From the NCBI GenBank assembly GCA_018402545.1, contig JAGYIL010000001.1, positions 1,488,001 to 1,552,000 on the forward strand: DNA of 64,000 nucleotides. The letters run 5' to 3'. The notes beneath the pieces are model-generated. The model was given only the letters and a program-made list of their open reading frames with translations, was not told where the DNA came from and ran no database searches. Position 1 is the stretch's first letter. Every line of letters starts with the position of its first letter. This stretch comes from Saccharospirillum sp. (GTDB lineage Bacteria > Pseudomonadota > Gammaproteobacteria > Pseudomonadales > Natronospirillaceae). Below, piece by piece: positions 35,540 through 44,763 of this stretch. The position numbers were made by a program, and so were the translations under genes.

Positions 35540-37264
35540 TCAGGGGCGGCTCAGGCGGATGTGGTCGGGGTAAGGGAAGATATCGGCGACCACACCCGCA
35601 TGCAGTTCATCCTGCACTCCGCGCCAGTAGTCTGCATCCAGCAAGGCGGCATGGTAGGTCACAAAGTAGCGCTCAAGCCGGGCTTCGTTGAACAGGAAGG
35701 TGGCAAATTCTTCCGGAAAAATATCGTTGGGCGCCACGCTGTACCAGGGCTCGCTGGCCATTTCGTCTTCCGGGTAGCGTGGTGGCGGAATCCGGCGGAA
35801 ATTGCAGTTGGTCACCCAGTCGATTTCATCGTAATCGTAGAAAATTACCCGTCCGTGACGCGTCACCCCGAAGTTCTTCAATAGCATGTCACCAGGGAAG
35901 ATGTTGGCTGCCGCCAGCTCCCGTATGGCCTGGCCATACTCTTTGAGGACAGCTTCCTGCTGCGCCTCGCGGGCCGGGTCTTCCAGATAGAGATTCAGCG
36001 GGATCATCCGGCGCTCGATGTAGCAGTGGTTGATGATCAGCTGGTCGTTTTCAAAGCGAATACTTGATTCAGCCACCCGTGCCAGCTCTTGCTGCAGCTC
36101 TTCCGACACCCGATCCAGAGGCAGGGCAACTTTGGAAAACTCCCAGGTGTCGGCCATGCGGCCAACCCGGTCGTGCTGCTTGACGCGGTGATACTGGTTT
36201 TTGACATGCTGGCGCGTCATGTCTTTCTGGGGGGCGAACCTGTCTTTAATGATCTTGAATACATAGGGGTAGGAGGGCAGGGTAAACACTGTCATCACCA
36301 TGCCCTTGATACCCGGTGCGATTTCGAACTGATCGTCGCTGACGGCCATGTGTTGCAGCAGCTCGCGATAGAACTGGGTTTTCCCCTGCTTGTGCAAACC
36401 GATTGACGAATAGAGCTCGGCCCGGGTTTTGGTGGGCATCAGTTTGCGCAGAAAATTGACGATGGCCATGGGGCTGCCGGTGTCTACAAAGAAGTAGGCC
36501 CGGGCAAAGCCGAACACGATGGCCATGGCATTGCTGTCGAGCAGCAGGGTGTCGGCATAGAGGAAGCCGTCTTCGTTGTTCAGTACCGGTACGATAAACG
36601 GCAATGTCCGGTTGGACAGGTTCAACCGCCCGATCAGATAACAGGCCTTGTTGCGAAAAAACGGCGTGGTGATCAGGTCGATGCTGTATTTGGAGGCCGT
36701 TTTTGCCAGCTCCGGCTCCTGCGTCCGGAACCGGTGAATCAGGTGCCGGACGTCCCGGTGGGCGTTCTCGAACGGCAGGCCGATGTCCATGTCTTTCAGC
36801 AGTTGCAGAATGGTCGCTTCCAGATTGCCATCGACCGTATAGCGGCGCACCAGGTCTTCGTCGGTCTCATAATGCCGCCACAGCGCATCAGATTCGACGA
36901 AAATGTATTCATTGTTGAAATAGCGGCGGTCGAACAGCCGGCAAAAGACCGAGTTGAAGAAAGTTTCTGCCAGGTCGGGCTGCGGGTGATGCCGCAGCTG
37001 TTCACTGAGCAATTGCTTCACACCCTGCCAGTGCTTCGGATCCAGACCTTCGTCACATTCACGCAGCGACTGTACGCACAAGTCTACCTGGGCGTCATAG
37101 AGGTCGACTCTGTCTCGATGGATGGCTTGCAGCTCAAGCCATTGGGCGTTCAGGAAGCCCTGGTGAGCGCGCTGGCAATAAGAGCGGAAAATCTGATAGT
37201 GCTGGTCGAACCCGGCCAGGATGCGCTCGGCCAGACGAACAGAGGGTGACTCAGTCGTAGACAT
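35540..37264 (-). CDS. aceK: Isocitrate dehydrogenase kinase/phosphatase
   Basis: AceK phosphorylates and dephosphorylates isocitrate dehydrogenase, switching carbon between the TCA cycle and the glyoxylate bypass. The 574-residue product matches the family length and is recognised from its kinase-like region: GTP/ATP loop around GIKGMVMTVFTLPSYPYVFK, then KDMTRQHVKNQYHRVKQHDR, and DMLLKNFGVTRHGRVIFYDY with the metal Asp. The C-terminus is NDIFPEEFATFLF. ATG 37264 is used, with GGAAGA upstream; it overlaps the end of the upstream gene by 14 bases. Unlike E. coli it is not next to aceBA. Confidence 0.95.
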   Translation of the reverse strand: MSTTESPSVRLAERILAGFDQHYQIFRSYCQRAHQGFLNAQWLELQAIHRDRVDLYDAQVDLCVQSLRECDEGLDPKHWQGVKQLLSEQLRHHPQPDLAETFFNSVFCRLFDRRYFNNEYIFVESDALWRHYETDEDLVRRYTVDGNLEATILQLLKDMDIGLPFENAHRDVRHLIHRFRTQEPELAKTASKYSIDLITTPFFRNKACYLIGRLNLSNRTLPFIVPVLNNEDGFLYADTLLLDSNAMAIVFGFARAYFFVDTGSPMAIVNFLRKLMPTKTRAELYSSIGLHKQGKTQFYRELLQHMAVSDDQFEIAPGIKGMVMTVFTLPSYPYVFKIIKDRFAPQKDMTRQHVKNQYHRVKQHDRVGRMADTWEFSKVALPLDRVSEELQQELARVAESSIRFENDQLIINHCYIERRMIPLNLYLEDPAREAQQEAVLKEYGQAIRELAAANIFPGDMLLKNFGVTRHGRVIFYDYDEIDWVTNCNFRRIPPPRYPEDEMASEPWYSVAPNDIFPEEFATFLFNEARLERYFVTYHAALLDADYWRGVQDELHAGVVADIFPYPDHIRLSRP

Positions 37265-38036
37265 TCTTTTTCTTCCAGCTGTCCTGGTCATCAATCAGGC
37301 CTTCCATATCGGCTGCCAGGCGTTCAGCCTGGCCGCTCGACTGGACTTTGCGGTCGTTACGCCAGGCCTCTATGATTTGTTGCAGGCGGGTACGCAGCTC
37401 AATCTCTTCCTGTTTGAACAAAGATGCCTGGCGTGAAGTGGCGATGGTATCAATGGCTTTCTGGTAAGCGACGCGTGCCTCCCTGAAATGCTTGGTAACC
37501 ATAGCCTGGTCGGCGCGGGTCTTGAAATAATCGAGGGCCGTTTCAACCAGTTTGTATTCCACCTGGTTCAGCAATTTGTCAGCGTCGGTTTTGTTCAGGC
37601 GGCCACTGTCGTAATTGCGTTTTATAAACAAAAACAGGGACTTGAGTGTTTGCCGGTGCAGATTGGTCTCTTCCGAATTCAGGCGCGGGGCTACCGCCGA
37701 AGGCGGGTTCTTGCGCAGCCGGGCGCGCTCTTTGGCCAGCTCCTGAAAATCCTCTTCGAGCAGCTTGGCTTTGTCAGCTGACAAGGGTATCTGCGCCTTG
37801 ATGTTTTGCAGCAGCGCCTGGTAGATAAAATCGCGCAATTCGGGCGATAGAAAAGACGAAGGCAGGCCACGCAATACGTTGTTCAACTTGCGTTGCTGAT
37901 TGAGCAGGTTTTGCAGCAGCTCTTTATTGGCGGCGCGGGCTTTGTGACGACCCTGGGCAATGAGCATGCCGATAACCATCAGGCTAATGATGGCGACTGC
38001 GATAACACCAAGCAATGTCGTAGTGGACGCGCCCAT
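37251..38036 (-). CDS. Membrane-anchored coiled-coil protein before aceK
   Basis: A 261-residue protein with one N-terminal membrane anchor (TLLGVIAVAIISLMVIGML) followed by a mostly helical, charged rest with heptad-like runs (ARAANKELLQNLLNQQRKL; AKLLEEDFQELAKERARLRK; ALDYFKTRADQAMVTKHFRE). I do not recognise the family. The start at 38036 has AGAGG before it; an in-frame ATG at 38048 carries the ribosome site itself. It overlaps aceK by 14 bases, so it is probably expressed with it. No function is proposed. Confidence 0.65.
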   Translation of the reverse strand: MGASTTTLLGVIAVAIISLMVIGMLIAQGRHKARAANKELLQNLLNQQRKLNNVLRGLPSSFLSPELRDFIYQALLQNIKAQIPLSADKAKLLEEDFQELAKERARLRKNPPSAVAPRLNSEETNLHRQTLKSLFLFIKRNYDSGRLNKTDADKLLNQVEYKLVETALDYFKTRADQAMVTKHFREARVAYQKAIDTIATSRQASLFKQEEIELRTRLQQIIEAWRNDRKVQSSGQAERLAADMEGLIDDQDSWKKKNVYD

Positions 38037-38148
38037 GTGGCCTCTCATATTAATCCAGCTGACGACCCGGCCCGGAGGGGGCGGCGGCTGAACTTGGGTT
38101 CATAACCAGCAGTGTAATCTAAAAAAACGTATAAAAACAAAGATTTGC

Positions 38149-38176
38149 TTGACAGTATTCAGACTCGACCTTAAAG
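38149..38176 (+). promoter_or_regulatory. Promoter of tRNA-Glu
   Basis: TTGACA (38149-38154) and TTAAAG (38171-38176) are spaced by 16 bases, about 20 bases before the mature tRNA. The -35 is perfect and the -10 is weak. Confidence 0.6.
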
Positions 38177-38195
38177 TTCCCACCGCTTTTGACGT

Positions 38196-38271
38196 GTCCC
38201 GTTCGTCTAGTGGCCTAGGACACCGCCCTTTCACGGCGGTAACAGGGGTTCGAGTCCCCTACGGGATACCA
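38196..38271 (+). tRNA. tRNA-Glu (UUC)
   Basis: The cloverleaf folds fully: acceptor GTCCCGT pairs with ACGGGAT, the anticodon arm CCGCC/GGCGG closes the loop CTTTCAC with anticodon TTC at 38230-38232, and the T arm is AGGGG/CCCCT around TTCGAGT. CCA is encoded at 38269-38271. It reads Glu codons GAA and GAG. No cotranscribed partner is seen. Confidence 0.97.
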
Positions 38272-38503
38272 CTCAAGCACCCTCCAGTAAAACCTTTCCC
38301 AAACCAGCGACTCCCGTTGCACGCTACCCACAGTATAGCCTCACCTGCATTTTCTGGATGCTTGCCAGGGCCATTGCCCAAGCTTGCCATCATTGCCTGC
38401 CCGCTGCTGTCGACAGCGCTCAAATAGCGCCACAGCCGTGACAGGTTGCAACGGAAGTGACACACTTCAGGTTTTTGCAACAACCCAAGTGAGTGAAACG
38501 TTC

Positions 38504-39427
38504 ATGAAGCCGGTTTATGCCTTTGGTGAAGTGCTGGTCGATGCCCTGCAAAACGGAACCGTGACTGAGCAGGGCCTGGCCATGCCCCAGGCCGTGTTTT
38601 ACCCGGGTGGTGCACCGGCCAATGCCGCTGTTGCGGCCGCGCGCCTGGGTGCCCGGGCTCTGTTCATTGGTCAGGTCGGCCGCGATGGTTTTGGCCACTA
38701 CCTGAAAGCGGCCCTAAATCATTATGGCGTCGATACCCGGTATCTGCGTTCCACCGATGCGCCCACTCCGATGGCTGTGGTGACACTCGATGACCGGGGG
38801 GAGCGCAGTTTTCAGTTTTACCGCCAGGGTACAGCCGATGTGATGCTCGCGGCCCATAAATTGCCCAACCCGGCTGAATTTGCCCCGGGCATCGTGCACT
38901 GCTGTTCCAATACCCTCACCGAGCCAGGCATCCGCCGCGTCCATATAGGATTTATCGACCGGTGCCGGGCGGCGGGCAATCTGATCAGCTTCGATGTGAA
39001 CCTGCGCAAGAATCTCTGGCCCGACCAGACTAACTTTCGCGAACCGATCAAGTCGATGCTAAAACGTGCCGATGTGATCAAGGTCAGTCGTGAAGAACTG
39101 GATGAGCTGTGGGATGTCGATGCCGAATCCGAGCTGGTGAGCTGGGCCTTTGCCCACGAAGCCAGGGCCATTTTCATCACCGACGGAGCCAGCCCGGCGA
39201 CGCTGATAACGCCCGATGCCCGCCATCAAATGCCGGTGCCCGACGTTAGCGTGGTCGATACCACCGGCGCTGGTGATGCGTTTTCAGGCGCTGTGCTGGC
39301 CAGCCTTTGCCAGGACCAGACGCCTGACTGGGAGACGGTGCTGACATTGGCGGTTAACTGCGGTGCCTGGGCGGTTGGGCGGGCGGGAGCCTTTCCTTCA
39401 TTACCGACGGCCGACGACGTTCAGTGA
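38504..39427 (+). CDS. PfkB-family sugar kinase (fructokinase-like)
   Basis: A 307-residue carbohydrate kinase of the PfkB/ribokinase fold. The N-terminal PGGAPANAAVAAARLGAR and the C-terminal DTTGAGDAFSGAVLA (catalytic Asp and anion hole) are the two family signatures. The pattern suggests a fructokinase, giving fructose-6-phosphate, but ribose, adenosine or 2-keto-3-deoxygluconate kinases share the fold. ATG 38504 is used (MKPVYAFGEVLVDALQNG); no strong Shine-Dalgarno is seen. It lies near the gluconeogenic and glucoside genes. Confidence 0.85.
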   Translation: MKPVYAFGEVLVDALQNGTVTEQGLAMPQAVFYPGGAPANAAVAAARLGARALFIGQVGRDGFGHYLKAALNHYGVDTRYLRSTDAPTPMAVVTLDDRGERSFQFYRQGTADVMLAAHKLPNPAEFAPGIVHCCSNTLTEPGIRRVHIGFIDRCRAAGNLISFDVNLRKNLWPDQTNFREPIKSMLKRADVIKVSREELDELWDVDAESELVSWAFAHEARAIFITDGASPATLITPDARHQMPVPDVSVVDTTGAGDAFSGAVLASLCQDQTPDWETVLTLAVNCGAWAVGRAGAFPSLPTADDVQ

Positions 39428-39581
39428 CCCTTATTCACAGCTCTTTTTGTTGATCGCCGCTGAATAGCCGGCTGCTTTGGTTAACAATATTGTGTTCCGT
39501 ATCACTGCCGGTGCCGGGCTGTACTGCTGTTCCGACCGGCCAGATTGTACGATTTATCGTTGCATTAAATAGGGGAACCCT

Positions 39582-40292
39582 GTGTTTCTAGACGCCTTTC
39601 ATACTCAGCACACCGACAATACCATCAGCATCAGTGCTGAGCAGGGCAGTGCCTTTGCCAAGGAAATCGCTGGCGATTTCAACCCCATTCACAACGTCGG
39701 TGCCAAGCGGTTTGTGGTGCCGGGCGACCTGTTGTTCGCACTGGTTCTGAATCGCTACGGGCTGAGCAAATCGATGTCGGTGCGCTTCTCGGGCATGGTC
39801 GGCGCCGACCGGACACTGATTCTTCCCGAAGTGGATAAGGGCACTATTGATATTGTCGATGCTGAAGGCAAAGCCTACCTGCATCTGGAGCACAGCGGTG
39901 AAACCAGCCACGATGCGGCCCTGATCGAAGACCTGACTCGCAGTTACGTGGCGTTCTCGGGCCAAAATTTCCCGTTCATCATGGTGCCTCTGCTGGAGAA
40001 GCACCAGGTGATGTTCAACCCGCGCCGGCCGCTGGTGATATACGAGAGCATGGCATTTGAGTTGTCTGATCTCGACATCAGCCAGCCATCGCTCGAACTG
40101 GCCAATACCTCCCTGATCGTCAACGGCAAGCGGGGCGATGCCCTGTTCGAATTCAACATTGTCGCTGGTGGACAGCGTGTTGGCACGGGTATCAAGAAAT
40201 TGATCGTCAGCGGGTTGCAACCCTTCGATGCCGAACTGATGGATGGCGTTATCGCTGAATTTGATCACCTCAGGGCGCATTACGCCCGCTAG
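39582..40292 (+). CDS. DUF3581 family protein
   Basis: A 236-residue protein matching DUF3581, a gammaproteobacterial family of unknown function. It opens with a hotdog-like region (FAKEIAGDFNPIHNVGAKRF, VPGDLLFALVLNRYGLS), where the DFNPIHN motif recalls MaoC-like hydratases. A second half follows (PRRPLVIYESMAFELSDLDI). This suggests a lipid- or CoA-related role, which is inference. GTG 39582 has AGGGGAA before it. It stands alone. Confidence 0.8.
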   Translation: MFLDAFHTQHTDNTISISAEQGSAFAKEIAGDFNPIHNVGAKRFVVPGDLLFALVLNRYGLSKSMSVRFSGMVGADRTLILPEVDKGTIDIVDAEGKAYLHLEHSGETSHDAALIEDLTRSYVAFSGQNFPFIMVPLLEKHQVMFNPRRPLVIYESMAFELSDLDISQPSLELANTSLIVNGKRGDALFEFNIVAGGQRVGTGIKKLIVSGLQPFDAELMDGVIAEFDHLRAHYAR

Positions 40293-40596
40293 ACCAGGCA
40301 CCTCACTTCCTTGGCTGACCCGGGCTTACAGACGTCCGGGTGGTCATTCCATGGTTTTCCCCCTGCGGTTTCCCGACGGCTGTACCTGGTGCCTGCACCG
40401 CGCGCTCGTGCGCCAATAAGGTGCCAGCTGGCGGCGAAGATGGGGCGATGTCTATCATTTGCACCATTCTGGTGCTGATTGTGCCTTACTTCCACGGTCA
40501 GTCCTGGCCGGTATCTTGCTGTGTCCTATCCTGAAGAGCGATTGACGACATTCAAGCAGGGGCAGCAGGCCCCGACAGCAGGACAGGATTTTCACC

Positions 40597-41469
40597 ATGG
40601 ACCCGACATTCGCAGATTTTATTCAAACCGCCGGTTTGCCCGAGGCTTTGTTAGCCCACCGGACCAGCCTGTATCAGCCGCTGGCCGATTGGGTGATTGC
40701 CAACCGTTTAACGCTGGTGGGCATTCAGGGCACGCAGGGGTCGGGTAAGTCAACGCTGGCACAGGTGCTGAAGTGGCACCTCGAACAAGGTGGGCTCACA
40801 GTTGAGGTGCTGTCGATCGATGATCTGTACCTCAGCCGGGCCGATCGACATTCGCTGGCGCAAAGCACACACCCTTTACTGGCTGCGCGCGGCGTGCCGG
40901 GCACCCACGACGTTGTGCTCGGGCGGGAAATCTTCTCCTGGGTCCGGTCCGGCTCCGGTTCCCGGGCATTGCCCCGGTTCGACAAGGCTCAGGACGACCG
41001 GGCTTCGCGGGCCGACTGGCACCATTGTGAAACACCACCCGATGTACTTCTGTTTGAAGGCTGGTGTGTTGGCCTGACGGCTCAACCGGATGCCGAGTTG
41101 GCCGAACCCGTGAACAGGCTGGAAGCGCAGGAAGATTCCGGGGGTAACTGGCGACACTATGTGAACGACCAGCTGCAACAGTTTTATGAGCCCTGGTTCA
41201 GCCAGCTGGACGCCCTGATTGTGCTGCAGGCACCAGGGTTTGAGCAGGTGTTTGCCTGGCGCAAAAAACAGGAAGAGGCATTACGAGCCCGTAAGCAGGG
41301 GCAGGGCGTTATGGATGAGGTGGCGCTGCGACGTTTCATCTCCCATTACGAACGGTTAACCCGGCACGCTTTGGCAACCCTGCCCGATCGGGCCGATGTA
41401 CTGATTCCGCTGGGGACCGATCAACAACCCGGCCCGATGCAATGGCTCAAGCAGAGGCCTGGCCAATGA
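40597..41469 (+). CDS. Glycerate kinase-like P-loop kinase
   Basis: A 290-residue kinase with a Walker A loop GIQGTQGSGKSTLAQVLK near the N-terminus and a GYK-type DDLYLSRADR stretch. A catalytic-looking segment (LLFEGWCVGLT) and a C-terminal part with Arg/His residues follow. It belongs to the D-glycerate 3-kinase (GLYK/YggC) type. In this operon it would make 3-phosphoglycerate, the acceptor for the GpgS glucosyltransferase, from glycerate. AGGA precedes ATG 40597, and the phosphatase gene overlaps its stop by four bases (ATGA). The precise product position (2- or 3-phosphate) cannot be fixed here. Confidence 0.8.
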   Translation: MDPTFADFIQTAGLPEALLAHRTSLYQPLADWVIANRLTLVGIQGTQGSGKSTLAQVLKWHLEQGGLTVEVLSIDDLYLSRADRHSLAQSTHPLLAARGVPGTHDVVLGREIFSWVRSGSGSRALPRFDKAQDDRASRADWHHCETPPDVLLFEGWCVGLTAQPDAELAEPVNRLEAQEDSGGNWRHYVNDQLQQFYEPWFSQLDALIVLQAPGFEQVFAWRKKQEEALRARKQGQGVMDEVALRRFISHYERLTRHALATLPDRADVLIPLGTDQQPGPMQWLKQRPGQ

Positions 41470-42260
41470 CGCAGTGGATGGTACTGACGGACCTGGACGG
41501 CACCCTGCTCGATCACGACAGCTACGACTGGCGACCGGCCGAGCCCGCGCTGCAGGCACTGCAGGCACTGAACATACCGGTCATCGCGGTCACCAGCAAA
41601 ACCGCTGCCGAACTGGTCTCTTTGCGAACCGAAATCCCTTACCTGGCACCGCTGATGGCGTGCGAGAACGGTGCTGTGGTAATTGACGATCGGTCCGGTA
41701 CCAGGACCCGGGAGGTGCTTGGCGAAGCAACCGACACTCTGATTGGCTGGTTCGAGCAGGCAACTCGGGAGGCCGGTGCCCGGGGCATCGGATTTCACCA
41801 GGCCAGTGACCAGCAGGTGGCTGACTGGACCGGCCTAAGCTTGTGGGACGCAGCCCAGGCCCGTGCCCGGGAAGCGTCGTTGCCGGTCTATTATCCAACC
41901 GACTGGCCTGGGCGGGCCGCTTTTATTCATGCCGTGGAAACCCTGGGTGGACGGGTGCTCGAGGGGGGGCGGTTTCTGCATTTGACGGGCGACGCAGACA
42001 AAGGCAGTGCGCTTGGCTGGCTGGTGCAACGCCTGAACATCGACCACACAGTGGCCCTGGGCGACGGCGGCAACGACGATGCCATGCTGACCCGGGCCAC
42101 CATTGGCATCCGCATTCCCACTGCCGGCATTCGCCGGCCCGAATCCCTGACGACCATTAGACGTGCCAGCCAGCCGGGCCCTGCCGGCTGGAACGAAGCG
42201 ATGTTGTCGTTGCTGAACCAGGGGCTATTAAACGAACTCCGAGGAGAACGAGATGAGTGA
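41466..42260 (+). CDS. HAD phosphatase, glucosyl-3-phosphoglycerate phosphatase type
   Basis: A 264-residue HAD-IIB phosphatase (mannosyl-3-phosphoglycerate phosphatase / YedP family). The nucleophile motif VLTDLDGTLLDHD (DxD) is at the N-terminus, the cap domain lies in the middle, and ALGDGGNDDAML ends the HAD motif set. In this operon it would release phosphate from glucosyl-3-phosphoglycerate to give glucosylglycerate. The start ATG 41466 overlaps the upstream stop (ATGA). An in-frame ATG at 41442 is less likely. Glycoside specificity is inferred from the adjacent GpgS. Confidence 0.85.
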   Translation: MTQWMVLTDLDGTLLDHDSYDWRPAEPALQALQALNIPVIAVTSKTAAELVSLRTEIPYLAPLMACENGAVVIDDRSGTRTREVLGEATDTLIGWFEQATREAGARGIGFHQASDQQVADWTGLSLWDAAQARAREASLPVYYPTDWPGRAAFIHAVETLGGRVLEGGRFLHLTGDADKGSALGWLVQRLNIDHTVALGDGGNDDAMLTRATIGIRIPTAGIRRPESLTTIRRASQPGPAGWNEAMLSLLNQGLLNELRGERDE

Positions 42261-43473
42261 TTTTTTCCAGAACGGCGTGATTGCCAATTTGCACAATCTG
42301 GTGGACCGTCCGCTGGCATCCATGGAAAAGGAGTTGGTCGGTTTTTCTCATCAAAACCCCATGGCGCTGGTGTTGCCGTCCCTTTATTCCGAGCTTGAGC
42401 AGCCTGCATTGGAGAATATTGTTCAGGAATTGATTCCGGTACCGTATCTGCACGACATCGTGGTTGGGCTTGACCGGGCCAATCGTGAGGAATTCAAGCA
42501 CGCCCAACAGTATTTTTCACGGTTGCCGCAACAGGTACGGATTCTGTGGAACGATGGCCCGCGCTTGCAGGCCATCGACCGGTTGCTGGCCAGCAAAGGC
42601 CTGGCGCCAGCCGAGATGGGGAAGGGTCGTAACGTCTGGTATTGCTATGGCTATATTCTGGCCGCCAACCGGGCCAAGGCAGTGGCCATGCACGATTGCG
42701 ACATCAAAACCTATGATCGCAGTATGCTGGCGCGGCTGATATACCCGGTAGCGAACCCGGCTTACCGGTACCTGTTCTGTAAGGGCTATTACGCCCGCAT
42801 TGCCGACAATAAAATGAACGGACGGGTGTGCCGCTTGCTGGTGTCACCGCTGATCCGGGCGCTGAAGATGGTGAAGGGTGAGAACGAGTTTCTCGAATAC
42901 ATGAGCTCATTCCGCTATGCGTTGTCCGGTGAGTTCAGCCTGCGTACTGACGTGTTGCGCAACATTCGCATACCGAGTGACTGGGGTCTGGAGGTGGGAG
43001 TGCTGGCCGAGCTGCACCGCAATTACAGCCCGCGCAGCATTTGTCAGGTGAACGTGGCCGACATATACGATCACAAGCACCAGCCACTGAGTCCGGAAGA
43101 TGCCCGTCAGGGACTATCAAAAATGTCGCGGGACATTAGCAAGGCGTTCTTTCGCAAGCTGGCCACCCAGGGTCAGGTGTTTACCGAAGAACATTTTCGC
43201 ACCATTAAAGCAACCTATTACCGGGTCGCGCTCGATTACATTGAAACTTATTACAACGATGCTGTCTTCAATGGCTTGTCGCTCGACCGTCATGCTGAGG
43301 AAGAAGCCGTGGAGCTGTTTGCCCGCAATGTGATGTCTGCAGGGCAGGAGTTTCTGGAAAACCCCATGGCGACGCCCTTTATGCCCAGCTGGAGCCGGGT
43401 TCAGTCGGCCATTCCCGACATTCTTGAGCAAATATTTGACGCGGTGGAACTGGATAATCAGGAAATGGGCTAA
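42253..43473 (+). CDS. gpgS: Glucosyl-3-phosphoglycerate synthase
   Basis: A 406-residue GT-A glycosyltransferase of the GT81 family making glucosyl-3-phosphoglycerate from an NDP-glucose and 3-phosphoglycerate. A DxD metal motif (MHDCDIKTYDRS, Asp 148 and 150) is present, with the family-typical N-terminal ALVLPSLYSELEQPALENIV and a long helical C-terminal end. Good GAGGAG lies before ATG 42253, which overlaps the phosphatase by eight bases. Together the three genes make glucosylglycerate, a solute known in several marine gammaproteobacteria and in response to salt plus low nitrogen. Confidence 0.88.
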   Translation: MSDFFQNGVIANLHNLVDRPLASMEKELVGFSHQNPMALVLPSLYSELEQPALENIVQELIPVPYLHDIVVGLDRANREEFKHAQQYFSRLPQQVRILWNDGPRLQAIDRLLASKGLAPAEMGKGRNVWYCYGYILAANRAKAVAMHDCDIKTYDRSMLARLIYPVANPAYRYLFCKGYYARIADNKMNGRVCRLLVSPLIRALKMVKGENEFLEYMSSFRYALSGEFSLRTDVLRNIRIPSDWGLEVGVLAELHRNYSPRSICQVNVADIYDHKHQPLSPEDARQGLSKMSRDISKAFFRKLATQGQVFTEEHFRTIKATYYRVALDYIETYYNDAVFNGLSLDRHAEEEAVELFARNVMSAGQEFLENPMATPFMPSWSRVQSAIPDILEQIFDAVELDNQEMG

Positions 43474-43587
43474 CACAAGGCTCGCCACCGGGCGCCGTAC
43501 GATCAATAATACCCACCTGAGTGACGCCATGTCGCTCAGCCTGAGCCGGTTCGCCGGGATTTTACCCAATGCCAGCGAACCGTACGC

Positions 43588-43677
43588 TCATTCAATAAGA
43601 GGTTGCTCCTGAAGCGGCCCGATAAGCAGTACTACTATCAACCCGATAATCAACCCGACAATTAACGTTACTAACAC
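43588..43677 (-). other. Tandem repeat with a hydrophobic micro-ORF in the fbp leader
   Basis: ATCAACCCGATA (43637-43648) and ATCAACCCGACA (43649-43660) are tandem 12-mers with one change. On the opposite strand they encode part of a 29-residue hydrophobic frame starting GTG 43677 (MLVTLIVGLIIGLIVVLLIG, then PLQEQPLIE). No good ribosome site is visible. It may be a chance product of the tandem repeat or a small membrane peptide antisense to the fbp leader. Confidence 0.2.
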
Positions 43678-43689
43678 CAGGGAAGCACC

Positions 43690-44715
43690 ATGAAACCGCA
43701 CTTTATGCAAACGCTGGGCGAGTTCATCATCGCCAATCAAAAAGACTACCCGAACGCCTCCGGCGAGTTCTCCGCCCTGTTTTCGGCCATTCGACTGGCC
43801 GCCAAGGTCATTCATCGCGAAATCAACAAGGCGGGTCTGGCTGACCTCGCCGGATTGGCCGGGGGTGACAACATCCAGGGCGAAGCACAGCGCAAGCTGG
43901 ACGTGCTGGCCAACGATACCTTCAAGGCAGCTCTGGCTGCGCGGGGCGTTGTCTGTGGCATTGCCTCAGAGGAAGAAGACCATTACATCCTGCTCGATGA
44001 TGGCCTGAACACCGACAGTAAGTACATCGTGCTGATGGATCCGCTCGATGGTTCTTCAAACATCGATGTGAACGTGTCCGTAGGTACGATCTTCTCGGTC
44101 TACAAGCGTCGCTCGCCCCTGGGAACCAAGGTTACCGACGCCGATTTCTACCAGCGGGGCAACGAACAGGTTGCGGCCGGTTATGTGATTTACGGCTCGT
44201 CCACCATGATGGTGTACACCACCGGCCACGGGGTGAATGGCTTTACCTTCGACCCAACGCTGGGCGTGTTCTGTTTGTCGCATCCGGATATGAAAACCCC
44301 GGAACTCGGGCAGATCTATTCGGTTAACGAAGGCAACTACGTGCACTTCCCGGATGGAGTAAAACGCTATATCAAGTACTGTCAGGTGGAAGACGCGGCC
44401 ACCTCACGCCCCTATACCAGTCGTTATATTGGCTCGCTGGTGTCCGATATTCACCGCAACCTCATCTATGGCGGCATTTTCCTCTACCCGTCATCAGCGC
44501 CCTACCCCCAGGGCAAACTGCGCCTGTTGTATGAGTGCAACCCCATCGCCTTTCTGGTGGAGCAGGCTGGCGGCCGGGCCATCAGTGGTTCCGGGCAGCG
44601 CATCATGGACATTCAGCCCGAATCATTACATGAGCGGGTGCCTTTCTTTGCCGGTTCCCGGCGCATGATCGAAGATCTGGAACATTGCCTCGATGAGTTT
44701 GGCGGCAAAGGCTGA
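43690..44715 (+). CDS. fbp: Fructose-1,6-bisphosphatase class I
   Basis: Fbp removes the 1-phosphate from fructose-1,6-bisphosphate in gluconeogenesis. The 341-residue protein carries the metal site [20 protein letters not shown] and an upstream SEEEDH cluster. The substrate loop ([20 protein letters not shown]) and [20 protein letters not shown] are also present. It lies just after the glucosylglycerate operon, consistent with feeding glucose-6-phosphate to it and to the glycogen genes, which is inference. GGGAAG sits just before ATG 43690. Confidence 0.97.
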   Translation: MKPHFMQTLGEFIIANQKDYPNASGEFSALFSAIRLAAKVIHREINKAGLADLAGLAGGDNIQGEAQRKLDVLANDTFKAALAARGVVCGIASEEEDHYILLDDGLNTDSKYIVLMDPLDGSSNIDVNVSVGTIFSVYKRRSPLGTKVTDADFYQRGNEQVAAGYVIYGSSTMMVYTTGHGVNGFTFDPTLGVFCLSHPDMKTPELGQIYSVNEGNYVHFPDGVKRYIKYCQVEDAATSRPYTSRYIGSLVSDIHRNLIYGGIFLYPSSAPYPQGKLRLLYECNPIAFLVEQAGGRAISGSGQRIMDIQPESLHERVPFFAGSRRMIEDLEHCLDEFGGKG

Positions 44716-44723
44716 TATTGCTG

Positions 44724-44759
44724 AGCCGTGTGGGGTGCCGTGTTGGCCCCCACACGGCT
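44724..44759. terminator. Bidirectional terminator between convergent genes
   Basis: A perfect 12-bp stem, AGCCGTGTGGGG (44724-44735) with CCCCACACGGCT (44748-44759), fills the 48-base gap between fbp and the convergent deacetylase gene. It lacks a good T run on either side but is long and GC-rich, so it probably stops both transcripts. Confidence 0.6.
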
Positions 44760-44763
44760 GGCG

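Noticed and set aside
40340-40534. 64-codon frame before the glycerate kinase gene
   Set aside because: It contains short hydrophobic and Cys-rich stretches but no good ribosome site. Probably leader sequence.
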